Source of the DNA: Geobacillus stearothermophilus ATCC 12980
GTDB taxonomy: Bacteria; Bacillota; Bacilli; Bacillales; Anoxybacillaceae
Assembly: GCF_030369615.1 (NCBI RefSeq)
Contig: NZ_CP128494.1
Coordinates: 2,767,742-2,831,741, forward strand
Length of the DNA: 64,000 nt
Direction: 5' to 3'
Part shown: positions 26,064-34,486 of the stretch, in pieces
Numbering within the stretch: position 1 is the first letter of the stretch
How the letters are laid out: each line of letters begins with the position of its first letter
Program-made: the position numbers and the translations under genes
The notes under the pieces: model-generated
Databases searched by the model: none
The model's input: only the letters and a program-made list of their open reading frames with translations
What the model was told of the DNA's origin: nothing

Positions 26064-26774
26064 TTAAATGGTATACCCTTGCAGCTCAAGCTGTTTGCGG
26101 ATGCGCGGATTCAACGTTTGCCACATCCATTGTTGGTAGAGCGCTTTTTTCTCATTCGACGATAAATAATAGCGCGTTCCGGCTTGGCGGCGCGCGCGCT
26201 CAGTCACATCGTACAGCGCCAGCGCCGCGGCAACGGAAATGTTAAAGCTTTGGACGAAGCCGTACATCGGGATGACGAACGTCCCGTCTGCGAGTTTCAG
26301 CGCCTCATCGGATACGCCGCTATGTTCGTTGCCAAATAAAAGCGCCGTCGGTTTGGATACATCGATGTCGGAAAGAGGAATCGTCCCCTCGCCAAGATAG
26401 CTGGCATACACTTGATACCCTTGCTGTTTTAAGTCGTTGATGGCGGTTTCGATATCAGGCTGCCGGTGAAGCGTCAGCCATTGGTCAGCATGGCGCGTCA
26501 CGAGCCGGTTTGGCGAAAATGGCGCTTTTCCCGTGACGATATGGATGTCTTGAACGCCGAACGCCTCGGCTGTCCGCAGCACCGCTGCCTGATTGTGCGG
26601 GTCGTCGACCGCTTCAATCAAAACCGTAATATAACGGGTGCGCTCGTTAAGAACGTCATACATTCGTTTTAATCGTTTCGGCAAAATCATTTCCCAAACC
26701 GGACGCGTCTGCTCGGTCAGCAGCCCTTCTTGCTGCAGCTGGGCAAGAAACGTCTTCATGTCCCGTTCTTCCAT
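26064..26774 (-). CDS. trmH: tRNA (guanosine-2'-O-)methyltransferase, SpoU/SPOUT class
   Basis: The 236-residue enzyme methylates the 2'-OH of a guanosine in RNA, in TrmH the G18 of tRNAs. SPOUT signatures: motif 1 region VDDPHNQAAVLRTAEAFG, motif 2 LFGNEHSGVSDEAL and the knot-forming motif 3 IPMYGFVQSFNISVAAALALY. An N-terminal helical extension (RPVWEMILPKRLKRMYDVLNERTRYI) is as in TrmH. AAGGTGATC precedes ATG 26774; the longer frame to 26855 lacks a ribosome site. Other SpoU family members modify rRNA, but this architecture favours tRNA. Confidence 0.9.
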   Translation of the reverse strand: MEERDMKTFLAQLQQEGLLTEQTRPVWEMILPKRLKRMYDVLNERTRYITVLIEAVDDPHNQAAVLRTAEAFGVQDIHIVTGKAPFSPNRLVTRHADQWLTLHRQPDIETAINDLKQQGYQVYASYLGEGTIPLSDIDVSKPTALLFGNEHSGVSDEALKLADGTFVIPMYGFVQSFNISVAAALALYDVTERARRQAGTRYYLSSNEKKALYQQWMWQTLNPRIRKQLELQGYTI

Positions 26775-26923
26775 GTCGATCACCTTCGCTCCGTTCCTCT
26801 TCTCCTGTGCTTTCCTATTGTACAAAATAGGATGCCGCTGGGCAATCTCGATCATTCCCTGAACTATTCAAACTATTCTATAAATAATATTTTGGAAACA
26901 TTGTTCATTTACAAACTATCATT

Positions 26924-27025
26924 CATGCGGCTGCCGGAATCATTAACTTCGTCGTCTTGACTGCGGCTTTATCGTCATGCAACAACGGCATTTTCAGCAC
27001 GAGCCGGATAATGGCGAAGCAAAAC
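26924..27025 (+). pseudogene. Amino-acid permease fragment
   Basis: About 34 codons on the plus strand read [20 protein letters not shown] followed by [12 protein letters not shown], a segment highly conserved in APC-family amino-acid permeases (AroP/LysP type). Both ends are missing: the upstream side fades into AT-rich DNA and the downstream side stops at the MITE. A gene scrap only. Confidence 0.65.
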
Positions 27026-27179
27026 GGGGCTGACCCAAAAGAGCGGTAATGCTCCTATCTGGGGCGACATAGAAAAATAGACCAACACGAAAAACCCGGT
27101 AAAACCGAGGATTTCAGAGGTGGTCTCTTTCACATACTTCGGTTACATTTCATCAAAAAGGGACTTTTGAGTCAGCTCC
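27026..27179. mobile_element. MITE-like element, copy 1
   Basis: 154 bases bounded by imperfect inverted repeats related to GGGGCTGACCCAAAAG (27026-27041) and its complement (27164-27179). A second copy lies at 51462-51616 in inverted orientation, clearly homologous along its whole length by eye. No coding capacity, so it would need a transposase from elsewhere. Confidence 0.7.
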
Positions 27180-27218
27180 GTTTCCTTTTCATTTGTTGGC
27201 AACTGCACAACCCGTCCC

Positions 27219-28607
27219 TCATCTTTCTTTGACGCCGATGTACGCCTGGCGCGGGTGGTTCGGCTGATCCGGGTATTTCAATCGGATTTTCCCTTCGTCG
27301 ACCAGCTTCCCTAAGTAGTTGGTGCGCAGCCCATCCGGCGTCCGTTCCAACAGCGTCGCCAACTCTTTCAGCCGCAACGGTCGCTCGCAGCACAGGCGGA
27401 CGATCATCTCTTCCATAACCGCCGGAGCCAACCGCTTTTTTCGACGTGCTAGTTCTGCCATCTCCCACAGCCGCTCATCGATCGACTCGTTTCTCTCTTC
27501 TTCCTCCCTTTCATCAACAGATATAGCATTATTTACGGAGTTTGGTGTTTTATTAACGGAGTTTTCACCTTTATTAACGGAGCATGTCGGGATATTTACG
27601 GAGTCAACCTCGTTTTTTACGGAGTTCGCCTCCCTATTCAAGGAGTTTTTCGAGTTGTTTACGGAGTTTTGTTCGATAATAACGGAGTTGAGCTCCTTAT
27701 TTACGTAGTTGGCCTCGTTACTTCCGAAGTCCACGTCATGTTGATCCGCACCGTGTTCTATCCATGCTTGTTCTTGCTGTTGCAATGATTCATTGATTTC
27801 TGTTTCAATTGTCGCCCCCGCCTCAGCTGGAAACAACAATGGGCATAACGTCACGATCGTGCGGTCTGGATTCATTTGCTGCAAAATATCGACCGGCTGG
27901 ACAAGCGCCCGTTCCTGCCAATCATGCATGCGCTTCAAACCGGATCCTGCGCGTTTGCATACATCGATCAACAAAAACATTTTAAAGATGTTCGGATTGC
28001 GCAGATTGCTCATTTGTCCAGCCATAGCGGCTTCAATTGGCAGGCGGAACCGGCCCGGGTTGGCAAATCGAAACGCCCCGTCCTCTTTTTCAACGGTAAT
28101 GCCGCCTTCTTCCCCGTAATCGGCATGAACGATGGCATTAGCGAGCGCCTCGGCGAGCAGATCACGCCCTTCCTCAAGCCAAACGTGGCGCTCCAACTCC
28201 GCCAACACGCGGAAATAAAAATCATAGGCGTTGCCGGACCACGTTCCATCCTGCGATGTGAACCGCTTCGCCCATCCTGCCGCCTTTGCACCGTCATATT
28301 CCCGGTATTCTAAAAAATATTGCGGCAGCACCTCGGTAATGATCCGCTCTTCGCTGAACATCACGAGTCCGGCGAGCGTCAGTCCTTCTTTGCTGCTGTC
28401 GCGCAGCTTGCCCCAAGCGCCGATTTTGTATAAAAACTCTTTCGTCTCAAGACTGTTCCATGGATGCCCCGGTTTGGCGCGGGCAAACTGCTCCCGGTAA
28501 TGGCTGACGGTCTCAAAATTGAGCTCGCTCAAGCTGTAATGCTCTAAAATAAAGCTGTCTGCCAACCCATTGGCGCGTTCATGAAACGAATGTGTATATT
28601 TATTCAC
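27219..28607 (-). CDS. ATPase-domain (RecG/Schlafen-like) regulator with heptad-repeat linker, possibly N-terminally truncated
   Basis: The 462-residue product resembles the C-terminal two-thirds of AlbA_2/HATPase_c_4 proteins (often labelled RecG-like or ATP-binding transcriptional regulators). It carries KEGLTLAGLVMFSEE, then an ATP-binding HATPase_c_4 region (LAEALANAIVHADYGE, NPNIFKMFLLIDVCKRAGSG) to about residue 270. Residues 300-362 are nine consecutive 7-residue repeats of the form NSVNxxx. A C-terminal winged-helix follows (RPLRLKELATLLERTPDGLRTNYLGKL). The usual N-terminal AlbA_2 domain is missing. GTG 28607 has AGGAAG 7 bases upstream and an extended -10 (TGGTACAAT) farther up, so it may still be expressed. 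Confidence 0.65.
   Translation of the reverse strand: MNKYTHSFHERANGLADSFILEHYSLSELNFETVSHYREQFARAKPGHPWNSLETKEFLYKIGAWGKLRDSSKEGLTLAGLVMFSEERIITEVLPQYFLEYREYDGAKAAGWAKRFTSQDGTWSGNAYDFYFRVLAELERHVWLEEGRDLLAEALANAIVHADYGEEGGITVEKEDGAFRFANPGRFRLPIEAAMAGQMSNLRNPNIFKMFLLIDVCKRAGSGLKRMHDWQERALVQPVDILQQMNPDRTIVTLCPLLFPAEAGATIETEINESLQQQEQAWIEHGADQHDVDFGSNEANYVNKELNSVIIEQNSVNNSKNSLNREANSVKNEVDSVNIPTCSVNKGENSVNKTPNSVNNAISVDEREEEERNESIDERLWEMAELARRKKRLAPAVMEEMIVRLCCERPLRLKELATLLERTPDGLRTNYLGKLVDEGKIRLKYPDQPNHPRQAYIGVKER
27522..27710 (-). repeat. Nine tandem 21-bp coding repeats
   Basis: Nine in-frame 21-base units without gaps encode NYVNKEL, NSVIIEQ, NSVNNSK, NSLNREA, NSVKNEV, DSVNIPT, CSVNKGE, NSVNKTP, NSVNNAI. 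The ACGGAGTT core (plus strand) is nearly constant, while the last 9-12 bases of each unit differ. Confidence 0.9.
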
Positions 28608-28722
28608 TCTTGATCTTCCTTTAACATTATTTTTGCAAAACAGTCTTGACCTCTTTTTTTCTATTGTACCATCTTTTATTCTCCTTGCGGACGATTGCCA
28701 AAAAAAGAAAAGGGTTGTGGAT

Positions 28723-29662
28723 ATGTGGAACGAGCACACGCCGGTCGCCGACATTGAACAAGGAGAGCGGCTGTCCGTCGTGACGCGCAGCAAACGGCGG
28801 GTCACATGCGACCACATCGCCGTCTGTTCCCACTTTCCGTTTTATGACGGCGGATTTTATGTTTCCCGCATGTATGCTGAGCGCTCGTATGTCATTGCCA
28901 TCACAGCTGCAGAGCCATACCCGGGAGGCATGTACTTGAGCGCCGACAACCCGAAGCGCTCGGTCCGTTCCGCAGCGGCAAATGGCGAGACGCTTATTCT
29001 CATCGGCGGGGAAAACCATAAGACCGGCCAAGGGGTGCCGACAATGCGCCATTATGAGGCGTTGTCCTCGTTCGCCTCGCAGTTGTTTACGGTAAAAGAC
29101 ATTCGTTACCGTTGGTCGGCCCAAGACTTGACGACGCTTGATAAAGTGCCATATATCGGCCCGATGACGGCAGGGACGCCAAACATTTATGTCGCGACAG
29201 GGTACCGGAAGTGGGGGATGACAAACGGCACAGCGGCGGGGATGATGTTGTCCGACCTCATTCTCGGCCGCGACAACCGGTATCGCGACTTGTACTCTCC
29301 GTCGCGCTTTTACGCCGACCCGAGCGTGCGGCAATTTTTCACGACAAACCTCGATGTCGCCAAACACTTGATCGTTGGAAAAATCGAACTAGCTGTTCGC
29401 CAGCCGCAAGATTTGGCGCGCGGAGAAGGGGCGGTCGTCTCGGTCAACGGGAAACGGGCGGGCGCCTAATAAGGACGAGGCGGGAACGCTTCATGTCGTT
29501 GATACGACGTGCACCCATATGGGCTGCGAGCTGGAGTGGAACAGCGGCGACAAGACGTGGGACTGTCCATGCCATGGCTCGCGCTTCTCGATCGATGGCG
29601 ATGTGATCGAAGGACCGGCGAAACAGCCGCTCGCGTGCATTGAACTTGATGACACGAAGTGA
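28723..29662 (+). pseudogene. yhfW-like FAD oxidoreductase with Rieske domain, truncated and frameshifted
   Basis: The plus strand encodes the second half of a DadA-type FAD oxidoreductase (ASHYPFYDG-like CSHFPFYDGGFYVSRMY, VATGYRKWGMTNGTAAGMML). A C-terminal Rieske 2Fe-2S domain follows (CTHMGC and CPCHGS cluster motifs, ending LACIELDDTK). The N-terminal FAD-binding dinucleotide fold is absent: homology begins near 28720 beside the divergent neighbour. At about 29468 an extra A turns GCC-TAT-AAG into GCC-TAA-TAA, cutting off the Rieske domain, which continues in the next frame to 29662. It resembles B. subtilis YhfW. Non-functional. Confidence 0.8.
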
Positions 29663-29774
29663 CGCGCTGACGCGAGACGGCGGCGCATGCAGAACATCGT
29701 TGCAGTGGACATGTCGACCTTGAATTCCAATGGGGGTTGGGAGCGTATATTCCTAACCCCCTTATCGTTTTCAT

Positions 29775-29802
29775 TTGCCGATCGCGCATTTCGTGATAAG
29801 AT
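29775..29802 (+). promoter_or_regulatory. Likely promoter of manA
   Basis: TTGCCG (29775-29780) and TAAGAT (29797-29802), spacer 16, about 45 bases upstream of the manA ribosome site. Confidence 0.55.
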
Positions 29803-29853
29803 GAAAATGAGAGTGGACTGTACGTTACATGATGTTTTCGGGAGGGATGACGC

Positions 29854-30816
29854 ATGGACTTTGAACCGATTTTTCTCACCCCTGTCTTCCAAGAACGGAT
29901 TTGGGGCGGCACGAAGCTCGCCGAACGATTCGGCTACGACATTCCGTCTTCGCAAACAGGGGAATGCTGGGCGGTGTCCGCCCATCCGCACGGACAGACA
30001 GTCGTCGCCCGCGGACCGTTTGCCGGGATGACGCTTGGTCAATTATGGGAGGAACGCCGCGATTTGTTCGGCCACTTCCCGTCTGATCGCTTTCCGCTGT
30101 TGACGAAAATTTTGGACGCCAACGCCGACTTGTCCGTCCAAGTCCACCCGGACGATGAATACGCCAAAACGCATGAAGGCGGAGAGCTCGGCAAAACGGA
30201 ATGTTGGTACATCATCGATTGCAAGCCGGGCGCTGAGCTCATTTACGGCCATTACGCCGAGACGAAGGAGCAGCTGCGCGCCATGATGGAGGCGGGGGAG
30301 TGGGAGCGCTTGCTCCGGAAAGTGCCGATCCGCCCGGGCGACTTCTTCTATGTCCCAAGCGGCACGATCCACGCCCTTTGCGAAGGAACACTCGTCCTCG
30401 AGACGCAGCAAAGCTCGGACACGACATACCGCGTCTACGACTACGACCGTGTCGACAGCCAAGGGCGCAGGCGGGAGCTTCATCTTGACAAAGCAATAGA
30501 TGTCACGACTGTCCCGCACCGCGACATCGACATCCGCCCCCATGTCGCCGAATTCCCGGGCGCGACTGTGACGACATTCGTGGAAGGCGACTACTTCGGC
30601 GTCCAAAAATGGGACGTCCGCGGCGCGTTCGAATCAGAGCAGGCAAAACCGTTTCTCATCGTCAGCATCCTCGAAGGCGAAGGCGAGCTTGTCCGCAAAG
30701 GACAGACATACTTGCTTCGCCGGGGCGACCATTTCATTTTGCCGCATCAATTCGGCCGTTTCACCATTCGCGGCTCCCTCCAGGCGATCGCGTCGTGGCC
30801 GCGGACAGGCAAATAA
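29854..30816 (+). CDS. manA: Mannose-6-phosphate isomerase, class I
   Basis: The 320-residue zinc-dependent cupin enzyme interconverts mannose-6-phosphate and fructose-6-phosphate, linking mannose use and GDP-mannose supply to glycolysis. Zinc ligands are in QVHPDDEYA (Gln and His), GKTECWYI (Glu) and GTIHAL (His). The catalytic Arg lies farther on in the family-typical C-terminal cupin. GGGAGG precedes ATG 29854. Monocistronic, with its own promoter and terminator. Length fits the short Bacillus type. Confidence 0.95.
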   Translation: MDFEPIFLTPVFQERIWGGTKLAERFGYDIPSSQTGECWAVSAHPHGQTVVARGPFAGMTLGQLWEERRDLFGHFPSDRFPLLTKILDANADLSVQVHPDDEYAKTHEGGELGKTECWYIIDCKPGAELIYGHYAETKEQLRAMMEAGEWERLLRKVPIRPGDFFYVPSGTIHALCEGTLVLETQQSSDTTYRVYDYDRVDSQGRRRELHLDKAIDVTTVPHRDIDIRPHVAEFPGATVTTFVEGDYFGVQKWDVRGAFESEQAKPFLIVSILEGEGELVRKGQTYLLRRGDHFILPHQFGRFTIRGSLQAIASWPRTGK

Positions 30817-30852
30817 ACGACTGACTTCCTCAACCAATGGGTTGCAACATAC

Positions 30853-30889
30853 AAAAAAGGTGTCCTCTTGCCTTTGGGACACCTTTTTC
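30853..30889 (+). terminator. Terminator of manA
   Basis: Stem AAGGTGTCC/GGGACACCTT flanked by A and T runs; could act in both directions. Confidence 0.85.
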
Positions 30890-30941
30890 TATTGTCCACC
30901 CGAGAAGGGGACGGCTGAACAGAACATGCCGTTCAACAATA

Positions 30942-30964
30942 GGATTTCACCCATGAAGAAATCC
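30942..30964 (-). terminator. Weak hairpin after glxK
   Basis: Stem GGATTTC/GAAATCC just beyond the glxK stop, followed on the minus strand only by TATTGTTG, so a poor terminator. Confidence 0.4.
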
Positions 30965-30979
30965 CATCATCTTCCCCGC

Positions 30980-32134
30980 TTAGGAGAAAGATGTCCCTTT
31001 CATTTGACCGAGACGATACACAGAGGCAATATGCCGCGCCGTTTGCGTCACATACTGTTCCGCCTGCTCGAACGCTTTCTCAAACGGAATGACGCCGGGA
31101 ACAATTGTAAAGAGGGCGTCAATGCCATGGTCTAAGACGACCGCACTGTCGTCGCCTAACGAACCGGCGATGCCGATGACCGGGACGCCGAACTGCTTCG
31201 CCGTTTTGGCGACACCGATCGGCGTTTTTCCGAATATCGTCTGTCCGTCGATCCGTCCTTCACCGGTAATGACTAAATCGGCGCCTTTGACGCGCTCCGC
31301 GAGCTGAACCGTCTCGATCACAATATCAACGCCGCGCTTCAGCTCAGCCGGGAGGAACGCAAGCAACCCCGCTCCCAAGCCTCCGGCCGCGCCGGCGCCG
31401 GGAATGTCGCCGACTTGTTTGCCGAGTTCGCGGCTGATGACGTCGGCATAGTGCGTCAAGTTCTGGTCGAGAACCGCGACCATATCCGGTGTCGCCCCCT
31501 TTTGCGGGCCGAAAATGGCGGACGCGCCTCTCGGTCCGGTGAGCGGATTATCGACATCGCATGCGACATCAATGCGCACGTTCTCTAGACGCGGATCGAG
31601 CCCGGACAAGTCGATCGACTGCAAATAAGCGAGCGCTCCGCCTCCCGGACCGATGTCCCGGCCGTCTTCGTCCAAAAGCCTTCCCCCAAGCGCCTGCACC
31701 ATGCCGGCCCCGCCATCGTTTGTCGCGCTGCCGCCAATGCCGATAATCAAATGAGTGGCGCCGGCGTCAAGCGCTGCTCGGATCAGTTCTCCCGTCCCCC
31801 GTGTCGTCGTCACCAACGGATTACGTCGGTCGCGTGGGACAAGGTGCAGCCCCGAGGCAGCCGCCATCTCGATGACCGCTGTCTTCCCGTCGCCGAGCAA
31901 GCCAAAAAACGCCCGCACCGGCTCACCGAGCGGTCCGGTCACGTTCACTTCCACGATGCGGCCGCCAGTCGCATCAACAAGCGACTGCACCGTCCCTTCC
32001 CCGCCATCGGCCATCGGCACTTTCACGTACTCAGCTTCTGGAAACACCGACCGGAACCCGCGTTCCACCGCCTCGGCGACTTCGAGCGCCGAGAGGCTTT
32101 CTTTAAACGAATCTGGGGCAATGACGACCTTCAT
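30980..32134 (-). CDS. glxK: Glycerate kinase
   Basis: The 384-residue GlxK/GarK-family enzyme phosphorylates D-glycerate with ATP to a phosphoglycerate, feeding glyoxylate, glucarate or serine breakdown into glycolysis. Family blocks are present: VIAPDSFKESLSA at the start, PMADGGEGTV, the IIGIGGSATNDGGAG loop, and TGEGRIDGQTIFGKTP near the C-terminus. GAGGG precedes ATG 32134; the longer frame upstream has no ribosome site. The neighbouring DNA upstream is decayed, so any former operon partner (permease or regulator) has been lost. Confidence 0.92.
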   Translation of the reverse strand: MKVVIAPDSFKESLSALEVAEAVERGFRSVFPEAEYVKVPMADGGEGTVQSLVDATGGRIVEVNVTGPLGEPVRAFFGLLGDGKTAVIEMAAASGLHLVPRDRRNPLVTTTRGTGELIRAALDAGATHLIIGIGGSATNDGGAGMVQALGGRLLDEDGRDIGPGGGALAYLQSIDLSGLDPRLENVRIDVACDVDNPLTGPRGASAIFGPQKGATPDMVAVLDQNLTHYADVISRELGKQVGDIPGAGAAGGLGAGLLAFLPAELKRGVDIVIETVQLAERVKGADLVITGEGRIDGQTIFGKTPIGVAKTAKQFGVPVIGIAGSLGDDSAVVLDHGIDALFTIVPGVIPFEKAFEQAEQYVTQTARHIASVYRLGQMKGTSFS

Positions 32135-32143
32135 CTTTTTCCC

Positions 32144-32690
32144 TCCTCGATGTCGTGAAACGGGGCGACACATGGCCATAACGATGCAAACGCAGCCGGC
32201 CGCACGAACAGCGGATTCATATCCGTGCGGCGCAAGCCACTAGGCCGCAGCGGCCCAGACGATGGCCATCGCGGTCAGAGCGGCGGTCGCCCCCTACTAT
32301 TGTTTTCACCAACGAAAATGCCGTTTCCTTTATCGGGCAGGCAAACAGATAGATGCCGAATGGGCCAATGACCGTTGAAACAGTCTTGACCGCGATCAAC
32401 GAAGGCAACGCTGCGCACTTCCGTCGCCGCGATTTTCCATAGGGCTCAGCTCGGAAGTGCAGCGCCCTCAGTCCGGCGTACATTTGATTTCCAGAAACTC
32501 GCGGTCTCTCGTCCCCGCCCGATGGTGCTGATGGAACGATCGATGTTTGATCCCCGTCCTTTCGCCGCTCGTATTATATACAACGAAAGAGGCAGGATCT
32601 AGCGGCATCGCTCATGATGTCAAATTTTGATAAAAAAAGACGGAGACAGCCGCTTTTGTGTGAGTAAAATATTTGTGGGTGACATTCCAA
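32144..32690. other. Gene-poor, apparently decayed stretch upstream of glxK
   Basis: No intact gene. A minus-strand frame (32217-32483) contains a hydrophobic stretch AVKTVSTVIGPFGIYLFAC that may be the relic of a membrane transporter, but I cannot name the family. Confidence 0.35.
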
Positions 32691-32784
32691 AATGATCCCC
32701 GACGAGGGTTGCGAACTTTTGTTCACGACGCTCGTCGGGGCCACCAAGCGAAGCGCGGTAGAACAAGCAAATGTCATGCAAAAA

Positions 32785-32847
32785 GGACTCTCTCCCTGCT
32801 ATGATGGTAATTATCAACATCAACCGAAAACAGGAGGGAGAGAGTCC
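32785..32847 (+). promoter_or_regulatory. Leader hairpin over the ISLre2-type transposase ribosome site
   Basis: GGACTCTCTCCC (32785-32796) pairs with GGGAGAGAGTCC (32836-32847). The right arm contains part of the AGGAGGG ribosome site in front of ATG 32848. A TATGAT at 32800-32805 between the arms could start RNA that lacks the left arm. Confidence 0.6.
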
Positions 32848-33395
32848 ATGAAACATCTTAACACATAATGGATTTTATGGAAATAACTAGAGGAACAATT
32901 CGTCAGAACTCTTCAAAAGGTGTTCGCTGTCTTGTTGGCGGCCCTTTTGGAGGAGATCGATCAACAATTGGCGGAAGCGCGGGACAAGCGCCGGTATCAG
33001 CTGAAAGACAAACGGTCGACTACGATCCAAACGCTGTTTGGAGAAGTGACGTTTCGACGGAACGACTACTATGACCGGCAAACGGGGAACTATACCTTCT
33101 TGCTGGATGCCGAATTAGGCTGCTGGAAAGACCAAGGGCTTCGGGCGTTTCTGAGGGCGATGGCGGCCCGAATCGACGGGATTTGGCGGAGAAATGGGCA
33201 GTTGGTGGAGGAAGAAGAGACCCGAACGGCGGCCTCGGCCTCAACAACGTCCAAGCGGATCGAACAGGCCAAGCGGAAGGCCGGACGGTTATGGGCAGAT
33301 GTGGTGCGTCAGAATCTACCGTGTCTGCAGCGGTCATCCAGGACACCGATCCATCAAGCGTTGTCGGTGCTCCGGGATGGTGGTTGTGTGTAAAA
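32848..33395 (+). pseudogene. Decayed transposase, ISLre2 (UPF0236) type
   Basis: From ATG 32848 the frame reads MKHLNT-stop-WILWK-stop-LEEQFVRTLQKVF, then LLAALLEEIDQQLAEARDKR followed by RYQLKDKRSTTIQTLFGEV and TFRRNDYYDRQTGNYTFLLDAELG, which I recognise as the N-terminal region of the ISLre2/UPF0236 transposases. Both early stops are TAA where CAA (Gln) is expected. After residue about 90 the homology jumps frame and is lost, and the catalytic core is missing. A folded element CCCCGACGAG/CTCGTCGGGG lies upstream at 32698-32738. Inactive remnant. Confidence 0.72.
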
Positions 33396-33711
33396 AAATG
33401 GAATATCGTATCATCGCCTCAAGATGAGGGATGAGAGTCCAAAAGCGCTTACGATATGAATTCCTGAAAATGGTTCGCTAACTAGTGATTGACAACGCCC
33501 GTAGTGAACCGAAAAAATGTTCTCCACAAAGTCTTGACTGACTCGACGCATACCCCTTGCCTCTTGGGGCGATGTTAAAGTCGTTGTTTGCCGATAAAAC
33601 GTCCGAACATCGTGTCACCATTTATGTATCACACGAAACATTATCGGAACAAAACCAGCTAAACTGAGAAAAAAGTATTAAAAAACATCCCCCAAAGTAA
33701 AAGGGGACGGC
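33396..33711. other. Intergenic remnant DNA
   Basis: No complete gene. A short plus-strand frame (33539-33667) reads LDAYPLPLGAMLKSLFADKT followed by SEHRVTIYVSHETL, perhaps the start of a family 8 glycosyltransferase truncated at once. The rest is unassigned. Confidence 0.3.
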
Positions 33712-34191
33712 TCACTTGTGATACGGCTCCCCCCGATTGATCCGAAATGCGCGGTAAATCTGCTCGAGCAAAATGAGACGCATGAGCTGGTGAGGAAACG
33801 TCATTTTCGAAAACGACAACGCCTCGTCAGCGCGCGCCATCACTTGTTTGCTTAAGCCAAGCGAGCCGCCGATGACGAACACTACCTTGCTTTTGCCATA
33901 GGTGGCGAGCTCATCGAGACGGGCGGCAAATTGCTCGGACGATTTCATCTTTCCTTCAATCGCAAGCGCGATGACGTGGGCGTCATGCGGAATTTTCGCC
34001 AACAGCCGCTCGCCTTCCCGCTGTCTGATTTGCTCTTCCTCAAGTTCGCTTGCCCGTTCGGAGGTTTTTTCATCGGCGACCTCAATGATCTCAATTTTTG
34101 CATATGCGGACAGACGCTTTGTGTACTCATTGATCCCTTGAATTAAATATTTTTCCTTCAATTTGCCCACAGCAGCAATGGAAATATGCAC
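33712..34191 (-). CDS. rlmH: 23S rRNA pseudouridine-1915 N3-methyltransferase
   Basis: The 159-residue SPOUT methyltransferase (YydA/RlmH) modifies m3-pseudouridine 1915 in helix 69 of 23S rRNA on assembled 70S ribosomes. The S-adenosylmethionine-binding knot reads [20 protein letters not shown], and the C-terminus [20 protein letters not shown] followed by [15 protein letters not shown] is nearly invariant in the family. Full length. It sits next to a DnaA-box cluster, as B. subtilis yydA does. Confidence 0.96.
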   Translation of the reverse strand: MHISIAAVGKLKEKYLIQGINEYTKRLSAYAKIEIIEVADEKTSERASELEEEQIRQREGERLLAKIPHDAHVIALAIEGKMKSSEQFAARLDELATYGKSKVVFVIGGSLGLSKQVMARADEALSFSKMTFPHQLMRLILLEQIYRAFRINRGEPYHK

Positions 34192-34216
34192 ACATCATCC
34201 CCACCTTACAAACAAC

Positions 34217-34341
34217 TTATCAACAATATTTATCCACATATACACAACACATATCCACATATTGTGCAAAAACATCAGCATCCTACGGCATAGACAGCCT
34301 TTTTCTTGCAAAAACGGCACAGTTTTTCGCTGTTATCCACA
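34217..34341. promoter_or_regulatory. DnaA-box cluster at rlmH/yyzF
   Basis: Perfect TTATCCACA at 34230-34238 and 34333-34341, one-mismatch boxes TTATCAACA (34217-34225) and ATATCCACA (34251-34259), plus TCATCCACA at 34369-34377. B. subtilis has a DnaA-box cluster at yydA (the rlmH orthologue) that affects initiation control. Confidence 0.65.
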
Positions 34342-34427
34342 AACATGACATCAGGGGCCTGCTCCGTCTCATCCACATATTCGTCAATGGCCATATCGAT
34401 GTGCTCCTCACATGTGAATATCATCAT
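34275..34427 (-). CDS. yyzF: CxxH/CxxC zinc-binding-like small protein
   Basis: This 50-residue product begins MMIFTCEEHIDMAIDEYVDE and ends KLCRFCKKKAVYAVGC. It has a CxxH pair (Cys6-His9) and a CxxC pair, the pattern of the YyzF family found beside yydA/rlmH in Bacillus, probably a metal-binding protein of unknown role. AAAGGAG lies 6 bases before the tandem ATGs at 34427/34424. Its upstream half overlaps one of the DnaA boxes. Confidence 0.85.
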   Translation of the reverse strand: MMIFTCEEHIDMAIDEYVDETEQAPDVMFVDNSEKLCRFCKKKAVYAVGC

Positions 34428-34447
34428 TCTCGCTCCTTTCCTTGTGG

Positions 34448-34473
34448 AAAAAAGAAGGAGCGTTTCCGCTCCT
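34448..34473 (-). terminator. Terminator of the wal-htrC operon
   Basis: Stem AGGAGCG/CGCTCCT with a 4-base loop and a U-rich tail on the minus strand. Confidence 0.85.
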
Positions 34474-34486
34474 CCATCGTTTTCGT

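Noticed and set aside
27522..27710. Regular 21-bp repeats considered as a CRISPR array
   Set aside because: Units are contiguous with no spacers, in frame, and encode a heptad repeat within a protein.
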